Shown: positions 52,660-63,772 of the stretch, piece by piece | How the letters are laid out: each line of letters starts with the position of its first letter | Numbering within the stretch: the stretch's first letter is position 1 | Origin: Acanthacorydalis orientalis | Taxonomy: Eukaryota; Arthropoda; Insecta; Megaloptera; Corydalidae | Assembly (NCBI GenBank): GCA_034766995.1 | Contig: CM068325.1 | Coordinates: forward strand, 2,843,431 to 2,907,430 | Length of the DNA: 64,000 bases | Reading direction: 5' to 3' | Translations under genes and position numbers: made by a program | The notes under the pieces: generated by a model | The model's input: the letters and a program-made list of their open reading frames with translations, nothing else | The model's database searches: none | Told to the model about the DNA's origin: nothing

Positions 52660-54130
52660 CTTCAGAAATTAAATAATTGCGGCGGTTTGAGCAAATCTAC
52701 GAGTTGAAAAAGTTCTCGTGATTTTTGTTTACATACATCCAAGTAAAGATCTTGTGATTTACAATAATCGCTTCGACTTTTTAACCTCTTATCGATTCAT
52801 CTATCATTTGGTTTCGATTTGTGTGTTTTTTTTTACAATTCGCAGTGAATTTTCCAGATCACTTGTGATTTCTGTTGAGTCCTCTGTCTCCTATTAAATA
52901 AATAAGTAAGTATTCGTCCTATCAGCAATGAAGTAAATACTTAACACTGAAGCACTGAAACACTGTTTTATGATTTTTTAGAGTTCAAATATTCTCACAT
53001 TCGAATATTCGAAGATAATAATCAGCCGTTCGGTTCGTCTTTGAAGTTTTCCCGTTGATTCGCAGCAGATTTTTTTTTCAATCTCGTCAGGTAAGTACTT
53101 TTATCACGTCTTAATAATAAAAGATTTATATATGCTTATCTGCTCAATCTTATTTTCTCAATACACGTCATCGAACATAGGGAAACGGGTGTTCTTAACA
53201 CTGTCAATTAACACGGCTCGATTTCTCATTGATGCGTGGCAGATATATAGTGATTGTTGGAACTCAAATGGCTAAAATATATTGTTTAAAATCAATTATA
53301 TAAAACATAATCGTTAAGCTTTCGTAATTCATTTGAAAAAGGAAATAGCGACAATCGTATATTGTGTTTCGCTTGCAATTGTGGTGTTAAATAAACCGAA
53401 AATCATGTCCACTAAATGCAAGTGAATAGAATAACGATATTCTTGATCGGACCGATTTAATTATAATGTATAAATCAAATCGAGATTATAGCCATTTCTA
53501 GCGCCCACAGTGCTGATAGTTAACGTAGAATGCAATTTATATTTAAAAAGTAACGATTTTTCATAAAATACGAGAGCGTTTTTCGTTTCTCCTGATCTGT
53601 TTCCTCATGATTAGTGTTTTTAATAAATAATCAGATTATTTTGTTTTTTACTACCTATTTTTCACCTTGAATTTAGTTTTTTTCTGTAGTTTTCAAAGTG
53701 ATTTTTATTTTTATGGTGGCATATTCGGGTGTTTGGGGTGCATTTTATACGTTGTGCATAAATAACTATAGCGAGATATAAATTTAAAATTTACTTGATA
53801 ATTATTTTTCCTTTTTTCCCTTGTATGATTTTTTTGTGTCTGCAAGCTGAACATCTAGCAGATATTATTTTCAACGATGATACGTTTTAAAATTTTCTGA
53901 TTTCTTTTAAAACAAACACAACCTACACAATCGACAGTTAATCGGTTAACACAAAAATAGTGAACGGTCAGTGAATCACTACCGCGAATCATTTAGAAAC
54001 TACAGTGATCGCAGATGGTCGAGTGGCGCAAATGCATTTATTTATAATTTCGCAATTGAATTCTCAAAGTCGATGGCGGAATCGCCATCGAGATGCGCAT
54101 AAGTAACGATCAAAAATGAACAGTGATGAT
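52660..54130. repeat. Segmental duplication, unit 1
   Basis: Non-coding unit repeated later. Landmarks: GCGGCGGTTTGAGCAAATCT, CAGTGAATTTTCCAGATCA, TCGAATATTCGAAGATAATA, GTCAGGTAAGTACTTTTAT (a good splice-donor shape), TAACGTAGAATGCAATTTAT, CTACCGCGAATCATTTAG and ATCGCCATCGAGATGCGCAT. No long protein frame, so duplicated regulatory or non-coding exon sequence is likely. Confidence 0.75.
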
Positions 54131-54164
54131 TCATTCAACACTTGTGATCAAATATTTTCATTTT

Positions 54165-54685
54165 GTATATTCTTGATTGAACCGACGGAATTATAATGTA
54201 TAAATCAAATCGAGATTATAGCCATTTCTAGCGCCTACTGTATTGATAGTTAACGTAGAATCTAATTTATATTTAAAAAGTAACGATTTTTCATAAAATA
54301 CGAGAGTGTTTTTCGTTTCTCCCGATCTGTTTCCTTATGGTTAGAGTTTTTAATAAATAATTAGATTATTTTGTTTTTTACTGCCTATTTTTCAGCGTGA
54401 ATTTAGTTTTTTTCTGCAGTTTTCAAAGTGATTTTTATTTTTATGGTCGGATATTTGGATGTTTGAGTGTATTTTATACGTTGTGAAAAAATAACTACAG
54501 CAAGATGTAAATTTAAAATTTACTTGATAATTATTTTTCCTTTTCTTCTCTTGTATGATTTTTTTGTATCTGTAAGCTGAACATCTAGCAGACATAATTT
54601 TCAACAATGATAAGTCGTAAATTTTTTTGATTTCTTTTAAAACAAATACAATCTACACAATCGCCACACACATGTGGTGTGGCGG
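54165..54685. repeat. Segmental duplication, partial middle unit
   Basis: Close copy of about 53450-53910: TATAAATCAAATCGAGATTA, TTTCTAGCGCC, TTTTTCATAAAATACGAGAG, TTACTTGATAATTATTTTTCC and GCTGAACATCTAGCAGA. It is the best conserved pair of the three, so the youngest duplication. Confidence 0.8.
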
Positions 54686-55339
54686 CTTCAGAAATTCTAC
54701 GATTTGAAAAAATCCTTGTGAAAAAATTTCACAAACGTGTAAGTAAAAATCTTGTGATTTACGATTATCGTTTCGACTTTTCAGCGTTCTGACGATTAGT
54801 CAATCGTTCTGTTTCGATTTGTATTTTTTTTACATTCGCAGTGAATTTATCATTTATCGCTTTTGTTGAGTTTTCCGTCTCCGATTGTTAAACAAATAAG
54901 TGAGTATTCGTCGATCGACTATGAAGTAAATACTCAATACTGAACGCACACTCTTATGATTTTTCATAGGTGTTCAATATTCGTAGATTCGAATATTCGA
55001 AGATAAGAATTAGCTGCTCGGTTCGTCCTTGAAGGTTTCCAGTTGCTTCGCAGCAGGTTTTTATTCGATTTCGTCACGTAAGTACTTTATCTCGTTTTAC
55101 TAATCAAATTATTATCATCTCTGTATCAATGTATGGTGATCTGCTTTTCTGAATACATATAATTCAACTTACAAGGGGAGAATACGACCTCGGAAATTGA
55201 CTTTGGCACCGAACTTCGTGCAGTGGTAGGGTATCCCAAAAGTATTAATACGGTAACGTACTAGCTCGTACTATCGAACCATTTTCGAGAAAAAAGGCTC
55301 CAAAGTTTCTGTATCTATTAAGGGAAATTAATTGTTTGA

Positions 55340-55432
55340 GATTCAACTAGCTTGATAGCTATGCGGTAACGTGCAGGAGTGTCTTATGTGTCAGGTTCCG
55401 AGTCTCAATTGATTCAGGCAGTTTTTTCAATT
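55340..55432 (+). ncRNA. tRNA-like module 1 in foldback composite
   Basis: TAGCTTGATAGCTATGCGG, then a shortened middle and AGGTTCCGAGTCTC (B box with an extra base), then T6. Confidence 0.35.
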
Positions 55433-55811
55433 CACTGAATTATTATTTAATGCATTTTATTAAAAAAAATATTTAAATAAAGATGAAATTACATTTTCTT
55501 ACAATTTTCTTTAGAAAAAAGGTGTTTTTCAAATTTTGACAATTTTATTTCATAAAATGATTTTTTCACGATTTTTTTTCAATTTTTTGCATTGTTTTGC
55601 AAACGAGAACACTTTAATATACGAATATGTTTGCAAAATAATGCTAAAAATTTAAAAAATTCTCGAGAAAATCATTTTCTGAAATAAAATTTTAGAAATT
55701 TAGAAAAGAGCGTTTTCCGAAAGAAAATTGCGGGAAAATATAATTTCGTCTGTATTTAAATACTTTTTTTTAATAAAATGCATTAAATAATAATTCAATG
55801 AAGAAACAGAT

Positions 55812-55890
55812 ACTGCATGAATCGAGCGAGGCTCGAACCTGACAACGTCAGACACTTCAAGCCTGCGCATTACCGCACAGCTATCAATTT
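55812..55890 (-). ncRNA. tRNA-like module 2 in foldback composite
   Basis: On the minus strand AGCTGTGCGGTAATGCG, CAGGC-TTGAAGT-GTCTG (perfect 5-bp stem and 7-base loop) and B box GGTTCGAGCC. Confidence 0.45.
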
Positions 55891-56187
55891 AAAAAAAATC
55901 CTCTTTTAAATTTTTACAATTTTATCTCATAAAATGATTTTTCCACGATTTTTTTTTAATTTTTTGCATTATTTTGCCAACAAGAACACTTTAATATACG
56001 AATATGTTTGCAAAATATTGCTAAAAATTCAAAAAAAAATCGAGAAAAAAACATTTTCTGAAATAAAATTGTAAACATTTGGAAAGAAAAAAATTTTTTG
56101 AAAGAAAATTGCGAGAAAATGTAATTTCATCTTTATTTAAATATTATTTTCAATAAAATGCATTAAATAATTATTTAGTTGAAGAAA

Positions 56188-56275
56188 AAAAAACTGCATG
56201 AATCGAGCGAGACTCGAGCCTGATACGTCAGACACTTGAAGTCAGCTTGATGCCGCCTAGCTATCAAGCAAGTCA
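56188..56275 (-). ncRNA. tRNA-like module 3 in foldback composite
   Basis: On the minus strand CTTGATAGCTAGGCGGCAT, GACTTCAAGTGTCTGACGTA and GGCTCGAGTCTC, with a T-run following. Confidence 0.4.
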
Positions 56276-56949
56276 GCAAACCTTACAAATTGTTTCTCTC
56301 ATAAGCCTGATGCGGAAACTTGGGAGCCTTTTTTTTCTCAAAAATAGCTAAATAGTGCGAGCTAGTATGTTACTATATTAATACCTTTGGCGTACCGTAC
56401 CATTACACGAAGTTTGGTCCTAAACTCAATTTTCGAGGTCGTATCCTCCCCTTGTAAGATCTGGTGAATGTCGACATCGTTATTTCTTACCAATCTATTG
56501 ACTATATCAATATTTTCATTTGAAAGCGGGCTGTCAAGTAGTGTTTATATAAAAAGATCGTCATATTGGTATTTGATGTCAGTTTATTAATAAACCATTG
56601 TCGAAATAAATCTGCACCATAACTAATGCCTGGTTCACAATAGGATAGTAAGCGGTACAGTACGGTGGTAGAGTAATTATTCAATGCTTTTTATTGAAAA
56701 CAATATTTAAATAGTGATGAAATTACATTTTCTCGCAATTTTCTTTCGGAAAACGCTCTTTTCTAAATGTTTACAATTTTATTTCAGAAAATGTTTTTTT
56801 CTCGATTTTTTTTTCATTTTTAGCATTATTTAGCAAACATATTCGTATATTAAAGTGTTCTTGTTGGCAAAATAATGTAAAAAATTAAAAAAAGTGAAAA
56901 TATCATTTTCTGAAATTAAATTGTCAAAATTTAAAAGAGGATTTTTGGA

Positions 56950-57032
56950 ACGAATTGATAGCTGGCGCAGGCTTGAAGTGTCTGACGTTGTCAGGTTCGA
57001 GTCTCGCTCGATTCATGCAGTTTTTTTTTCTT
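56950..57032 (+). ncRNA. tRNA-like module 4 in foldback composite
   Basis: GATAGCTGGCGCAGGCTTGA, AGTGTCTGACG, B box GGTTCGAGTCTC, then T9. The D-arm part is shortened. Confidence 0.4.
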
Positions 57033-57404
57033 CATTGAATTATTATTTAATGTATTTTATTAAAAAAAGTATTTAAATACAGCTGACATTTTCTCGCAAT
57101 TTTCTTTCGAAAAACGCTCTTTTCTAAATTTTTACAATTTTATTTCATAAAATGATTTTTCCACGATTTTTTTTTAACTTTTTGCATTATTTTGCCAACA
57201 AGAACCCTTTAATATACGAATATGTTTGCAAAATAATGCTAAAAATTGAAAAAAAATCGAGAAAAAAACATTTTCTGAAATAAAATTGTAAACATTTAGA
57301 AAGAAAAAAAAATTTCGAAAGAAAATTGCGAGAAAATGTAACTTCATCTTTATTTAAATATTTTTTTAAATAAAATGCATTAAATAACAATTCAATGAAG
57401 AAAA

Positions 57405-57485
57405 AAAACTGCATGCATAGGCGAGACTGGAACTTGACACGTCAAACACTTCAAGACTACTCGCTAACGCTCAGCTGTGAACAAT
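57405..57485 (-). ncRNA. tRNA-like module 5 in foldback composite
   Basis: On the minus strand CAGCTGAGCGTTAGCGAG, GTCTTGAAGTGTTTGACG and AGTTCCAGTCTC; a diverged copy. Confidence 0.35.
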
Positions 57486-58137
57486 GTTGACAACGTTTCG
57501 AAATTTTTCTCTCATAAGCCTAATGCGGAAACATCGGAGTTATTTTTCTAGGAAATAGCTCGATGTGCGAGCTAGTACGTTACTAAATTAATACCTTTGG
57601 AATACCCTACCACTACACGAAGTTTAGGACCAAAGTCAATTTCCGAGGTCGTATACTCCCCTTGTTAGAGAATCAGGTATTCCTAATACCGTAAATTAAC
57701 GTTTCCTCGATAGCTCGTATATTTTTCAAATAATTCAGTCCTTAATTCTTGTGTCTTCATGTCGAGATATGCGACAGAGATACATTGTAATTGTTTTTGA
57801 TCAAATTGCCTAAAATATGTTTGTTTAAAACCAGTTATATAAAACGTTGACATTAAGTTTTCGTAATGTATTCAAAAAATAAAGTAGCGACACTCGTGTA
57901 TTGTTTCGCCTACACTTGTCGTGTCAAATGAACCGAAAACCGTATACGGATCAATCGCGAGTGAAACAACAATATTCTTTATTGAACCGACGTAAACATT
58001 GTAAAACTAAGAGCATTTAAATCAAACTGTCGCAGAACGAGTTTTAATTCGTAACTGTTCATATGTTTCAATTTCTATTCAATGTTTTCATAATATTTAC
58101 ATAAAACCGCGATGGGCAGATTAAAATCTCACCGTTA

Positions 58138-59898
58138 AGCCCCGTGCACACCACTGACACGTCACATACAATCGCGTTATAAGAACATATGTGAGGGCTA
58201 ATTTTAACATTGGTTTCAATGGTGCCGGTGCACACTGCTGTCACGTCACGCACATCACGCCTGTCACGTACGGTTCTTAACTCGTCCAGTGTCGACACGT
58301 TCTCACATATTTTTGTATCTACAGATATTTCGTGACGTGATAACACTTTTGAATCAGTTGTCAATTGACATTTCAATTTGGAAAGTTTTGAGATGAATTG
58401 AAAATCACATAAAATTGCATTTTTTTATTTTATTATAGTATAGTATAATATAACCTAATAAAACAATTCGGTTCATCCAGATGTGAAAATAACTCTAAAA
58501 TAAATTAACAACATTGTTATTTATTAAAATATTTTTTATACCAGTTAATATCAAATGATATAAAAAATCTTGATAGCGCCCAACACATTATTTCCAAAAT
58601 CTAGGCGAGGGTAAACGTAGCCATATAAAGTTGTGAAACCGCTACGACACGACGCCTTACATCTTTGTAACGGTGCTATTCATACAGAGAACAGTCTAGA
58701 GGCTGACGAAGTATTCTGCATCGTGATGCGAGAATGCCAAACGCATTTTCAACGACCCTTCGAGCTCCCGTCGATCGATAATCGAATATCGTTTCGTTTT
58801 CGTCTCCTGCACGGCGATGTCTACTATACGGTCGAAGTTAGTATGATTTTAGCGTGAAAGTTTCATCTCCGACTGTAACGTAGGGTAGCGGCGGATAATT
58901 TTCACTCGATGGGCTGTCTGGTGGTGTGAAAGGTACTCAGTCTTGCAACTATTTTCCAAGTAGAACTAGTGAACGGAAGCCATTATAATTAAAGTATTTC
59001 TAGCCTCTTCGAATCGGATACTGCATGGTGATGCTTCCCACCAATTGCTGCAACGCAGTTTAGAAATTGACCTTTAAATTTTTCAGCCAACATTTTTCAC
59101 ATGCTTTAGTTTGGCACCGGCATAAGAACTGAATTCAATCTCTTCCAAACAGCATCACAAACATCAATCGGTCCTACTGTGCTGAAATCCCATCCGAGAA
59201 CTGAATTCAAAGCTCTCGAAAGTGTTTCCGTGGCAAGAAATCTAACGTAAACGTAAAGAATTCATCGACAGTTCTACATTCTACTTCGCACTCTACTTCT
59301 GAGAGCGAAGTACGACTTACAGTTTGTAGCATTACAAGAAAATAATAAATAAATAAATTGAGATAGTTGTTTTGTGTGTTAAATTTACCTTAAACACAGG
59401 GCATGTTCTTCTTCCTTTACTAATAGTGATTTCTCGTATTTGTGTTTTGGGATCTTATATCCTCTTCGATAAGGCCATGCAGGTACTCGAACTTTTCTTT
59501 CGACATCCTGAAGTACATCTTGTACCGATTAGGGTGCTCTTGAAGCTCCTTCACAAGACGATGGAATTCACCCTTTTCTTTTCTTTTTAAATTTAGGTCA
59601 CGAACGCACATTCTTTTCCTATGAATTCGATTATGAGCTATCACAGTACAAATACTTGCTACTTCTTCAACGAACTCAGAAGAACTACTCTTTTCGCTCT
59701 CCATTATAATTTCAATAATAAAATCAATCCAACTATACGATAGTGGCGCGCGAACACAAGTGTTGTCAATTGTGTGCACGCGGCTGCGCAATACAGAACG
59801 TGACAGTCACGCGTGATGATAGTGTGCAACCCTATGACACGTGACGCTATATTTGGCTGCCTGCCGTGCCGTGACGTGTCAGTAGTGTGCACGGGGCT
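58138..59898 (-). mobile_element. PIF/Harbinger transposon with TTA duplication
   Basis: Ends AGCCCCGTGCACACCACTGA and its complement (AGTAGTGTGCACGGGGCT) are inverted repeats, flanked by TTA, the standard 3-bp target of this superfamily. TGACGTG/CACGTCA motifs repeat inside both ends, as expected of transposase binding sites. A Harbinger nuclease relic lies within. Confidence 0.88.
58625..59791 (-). pseudogene. Harbinger (HARBI1-type) nuclease relic
   Basis: The N-terminus reads RKRMCVRDLNLKRKEKGEFH, RLVKELQEHPNRYKMYFRMS and KEKFEYLHGLIEEDI. Another frame continues FLATETLSRALNSVLGWDFS, TVGPIDVCDAVWKRLN and then NCVAAIGGKHHH, where the first catalytic Asp (family GAIDGKH) has become Gly. 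A deletion removes the second Asp region, and the C-terminal part resumes with RAGDENETIFDYRST and ARRVVENAFGILASRCRILR. The enzyme would cut at TTA-like targets; this copy is inactive. Several frame changes are present. Confidence 0.85.
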
Positions 59899-60630
59899 TT
59901 AGACTCATTCTACACATGTCCGACGTGACATTCGAATGCTGATGTAACTTTAAACAACGACTAACTGTATTAGTTTCATTTCAAGTGCCCCGCGCTGTGC
60001 TGCGAATTAACGTAGAATGCATTTTTGTATTTAAACATTAACGATTTTTTCATTAAATACGACAGTATTTTTTTCTCATTCTTTTGAATTTCTTTTCCAT
60101 ATTTTATTTTTTCTGAATATTTAATTAGATTATATTTGTTGTTGTTGTTTATTTTTCAGCTTGAATTATTTTTTTTTTTCGTAGTTTTTCTATGCGATTT
60201 TTATTTTCATGTTTGGGAGATTTGACTGTCATCTTGTACGTTGTAAAAAAGAAGTGCGACAAGATGTAAATTTTAAACATTAACCTGGATGGTATTCTTT
60301 TCTTTTTTTCCCATGAATGATTTTTTGTATCTTTAAGCTGAACAGCTACCTGTTATTTTTTCAACAAGTATAAGTTTTAAAACAGTCTGACTTTTTTTTA
60401 AAAAAAAAATACAATTTACAAAATGAACAGTAAAAGGGTGAACAGTCGATCACTACCGCGAATCATTTATAAACTGCAATAATTGCAGATAGTTGAGCGA
60501 CGCAAATGCGTTTACTTGTATTTTCTCAATCGAATTCTCGAGGAGGACGATGATGGCATCGCCATCGGGATGCGCATAATTAACAATCGAAAAAGAACAG
60601 TAATGATTTATTCTAGAGTAGTGATCAAAT

Positions 60631-60660
60631 ACACTGCTCGAGAAAATAATTGGCACAGTT
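60631..60660 (+). mobile_element. Isolated Tc1-type end
   Basis: CACTGCTCGAGAAAATAATT followed by GGCACAG is a typical Tc1-group terminus after TA. The same end type recurs about 480 bp downstream. Confidence 0.5.
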
Positions 60661-61116
60661 AACATTATTGATATTTTGTACCAAATTTATATGTTTTACA
60701 TTTATTAACGTACTATTCATTTCATATAACATAAAAATAATAATAATAATTCGATAGAATTGCAAAAAATGATGTCTCAATTCGAAATCTGTCGTGAAGG
60801 AAAGACACTAGCATTTAATCCACCCAACTCCCCGAGAATATTAAACAGCAGGTAAATAGGAACGGACACTGAATAAATGCGATTATTTTAGTCAAATACC
60901 TGTTTTCCATCTGACTGTTCTGATCGATTTGTGAATACCGAGCTTGTATATTTCTGACTCAATAACGGTGATTGCTATTAGGTCTGAGAAACGTTAACAG
61001 CAAATGATATTTTATGTCACTCACAAAAAGACTAGAAAGAGAGGTAAATCAAATATGAACGTTTAGTCGTACAGAAACTATTTGAAATATCAACTACTTT
61101 TGTGTTATAAAAAATA

Positions 61117-62159
61117 CACTTCGGCTTCGAAAAAATTATCGACACAGTTAAGATTTTCACACATATGAATTCTTGTGATTTTCTGTATCTGAAATTGTTT
61201 CTTGTACACATTAATATATATTATGTACTTGATGACGTACAAGAAAAAGAAACTATTTTAAAATAATAAATTAAAAAATCTCCATTTGCAGAAACAACGT
61301 CGTGTTTTCTGTCAAAAAAGTATTGGGCAGAATTCGAATCAACTGGTCAATTAGAAAATAAAAAAATGTATTGATGATCCTTTTCTTTTGATCACCTTCA
61401 GTAGACTGTTTGACATTGATAAAAATATTTATTTCTGTCCAATTTTCTCCATTCATCTGTAATCGACTCCCTTTCATAAAAATCTATTTCTAACTGCGAT
61501 GCTACTCTTATGATGAAGTAATTTTTGGACTTTTTTTGATTCTTTTTATAAAAGACCGCTCTTCTTTATCCTAGAAAGTTTCCTTTGAATGTCCACTTCT
61601 TGTTTCGATTTCTAGGTTCTTCTTAACTTTAAATCTGATTAATTACATTTCGGACTGTAAATCGGCTTTTATTTATCATTTCCCCAATGAAAGCGTAGAA
61701 TTTCCCTTTTGCATGCAAATCCAAAATAATGTTTCGTTCAGACAATGTAGTTTTTTTATTTTTTCGACCCATGCTTTAATTTTATTGGCACTTTACAACA
61801 CAGTTTGAAAAAAAAACACCTTACCACAACATCAATGTCGCAAAAATAACGATTTACCGGGAATTTTCCCTACTAACAAAAGTAATTTCAGAGATGAGGA
61901 ATTCATTGAAGTGAAGTTAGAAAGTACAAACTAGGGGCTGAGCCAATGCTTTTTTCGCGGAAAACACAAGATTGTTTTTAACAAAGTGAGTTTTTTCTGA
62001 ATTTTTTCATAAAATATTGTTAAAAATTTTTTATGTAATTAAACGAATCACATAAAGGAATAAAAAACATATAAATTTGTTCCAAATTATTTCCAACTTT
62101 TTCAATTAGAATCAATTGCAAAAAAGTGAACTGGGCCAACAATTTTTTCGGTAGTAGTG
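61117..62159 (-). mobile_element. Tc1-type transposon relic
   Basis: CACTTCGGCTTCGAAAAAAT at the left and ATTTTTTCGGTAGTAGTG at the right are imperfect inverted repeats, both next to TA. The length is about 1.04 kb, shorter than the usual 1.3-1.6 kb, so it has lost internal sequence. Confidence 0.6.
61250..61790 (-). pseudogene. Tc1 transposase N-terminal relic
   Basis: On the minus strand the first Met gives MGRKNKKTTLSERNIILDLH, then GKFYAFIGEMINKSRFTVRN (helix-turn-helix), followed in other frames by EEPRNRNKKWTF and SFIKRIKKSPKIT, then VASQLEIDF. The DDE catalytic half is not recognisable. Dead by stops and shifts. Confidence 0.55.
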
Positions 62160-62161
62160 TA

Positions 62162-62665
62162 ATTTTCTTTTCCGTTTTTATTTTGTGACAAACAAATAAA
62201 TTAATTTGAGGGGGTGAATTTAGAAACAGGTCTGAACTAATTTTTGGCCTTAACTTACAAATTAAATGCGCAAAGTTTGTTTCTTTTATCAGCAAGTAAA
62301 CATGATGTAATTCTAGTTCAACAGTATGTCTGTTTTTATTAGTTTCTGATTTGATATTTCATTGAGGAAGCTAGTAAAAGGACGCTTTCTTCATATTCCG
62401 CTAGCTGGATAGGCATTGTCGCACGGCGATCTTATTTTTTTTTGATTAATTTAGTTTGATAAAAAAATGCTCTTCTAATTGGTCTCTGTAGATATCCGCT
62501 TTTTTGACCGGTTCTGTAGAGTTCTCCTATATAACCAATCTATACTTCTATTCCTGTTTTTACCTTGAATTCGATTTTCAACTTCAGTTGTTACTAGGAA
62601 AAATATCAAAAACCAAGTGCTCTTGATGAAAGGAAAGAGAGAGGTAAAGTCAATATATTATTTGG
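62162..62665. other. Intergenic DNA, nothing recognised
   Basis: AT-rich, no repeat or gene evidence. Confidence 0.5.
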
Positions 62666-62669
62666 AATT

Positions 62670-63085
62670 ACAACACAAACATATATTAATAAATCAAATT
62701 ATCAATTATTTTACGGCAGTTTTCGATTCAAAACTGATGACTGATTTCTAATATTGTTATTTATGAATGTGTGTAAACAAATAATCAAATCGATAATATT
62801 CCCAGGAGATCAGAATACATAGCTTCCAAATTTAAGTAACAAATATTTAATGTCCTATTGATACCACTGTGTCCTCAATATATTCTATGCCCATGTACGC
62901 ATACTACATACAAAGGACTCAAACTCACTTCTGAACTGAAACACTGGTTAATCTGGATTTAAGAACCATGTGTTTGACTCAATATCTGCCTGTCAGATAA
63001 ATTTCATTAGCATTTTAAATAAATACACTATCCTATCCATAAAATAAGTAAAAACAAATTGTCAACATTCACACGATGCGTACAT
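62670..63085. repeat. Dispersed AT-rich repeat preceding (TA)n, copy 2
   Basis: Blocks ATATATTAATAAATCAAATT, ACTGATGACTGATTTCTAAT, CAATATATTCTATGCCCATG and TATCCATAAAATAAGTAA match 36540-36902 in order, again leading into a long TA tract. Confidence 0.6.
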
Positions 63086-63088
63086 GTA

Positions 63089-63089
<1 letters not shown>

Positions 63090-63139
<50 letters not shown>

Positions 63140-63229
63140 GTATAGATATTATTATATATTATATTATATTATTATTATATATTATATTATATATATATAT
63201 ATATATGTTATTGTATACATATATATATA

Positions 63230-63285
<56 letters not shown>

Positions 63286-63438
63286 ATATTATTATATATA
63301 TTATATTATTATATATATATATATAATATTATTATATATGCATATCTATATTATCTATATATATATATATGTATTATTATATATGTATATATATATATAT
63401 ATATAGATTACATATATAGTTATATATATTATGTAGAG

Positions 63439-63470
<32 letters not shown>

Positions 63471-63559
63471 GTATGATATTATTATATATATATATATATA
63501 TTGTATATATATATGGATATTATACATATATATATATATACATGTATATATATATATAC

Positions 63560-63635
<76 letters not shown>

Positions 63636-63695
63636 ATATATAGATATATTATATATATATATATTATATATATATACAATATTATATAAGTTATA

Positions 63696-63766
<71 letters not shown>

Positions 63767-63772
63767 ATTATC
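63090..63772. repeat. Very long compound (TA)n microsatellite
   Basis: Nearly 700 bp of TA repeats with TTATTA, CATA and GATA interruptions. All Tyr-Ile frames here are artefacts of the repeat. Confidence 0.95.

Larger units (their letters stand above)
55172..57664. mobile_element. Composite of foldback elements with TTA duplication
   Basis: Outer ends CAAGGGGAGAATACGACCTC and GAGGTCGTATACTCCCCTTG are flanked by TTA. An internal right end (GAGGTCGTATCCTCCCCTTG at 56435-56454) and several partial arms lie between, so at least two elements are rearranged or nested. Comparison with unit 1 of the segmental duplication gives the uninterrupted site (AAC-ATA-GGGAAA versus AAC-TTA-GAGAAT). Confidence 0.8.
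54690..60610. repeat. Segmental duplication, unit 2, expanded by insertions
   Basis: Pieces at 54690-55168, 57668-58135 and 59902-60610 follow the order of unit 1. They include TTCTACGATTTGAAAAAAT, GTCACGTAAGTACTTTA, TTATATAAAACGTTGACATT, TTAACGTAGAATGCATTTTT and TCGCCATCGGGATGCGCATA. The foldback composite and the Harbinger element split it. Confidence 0.75.
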
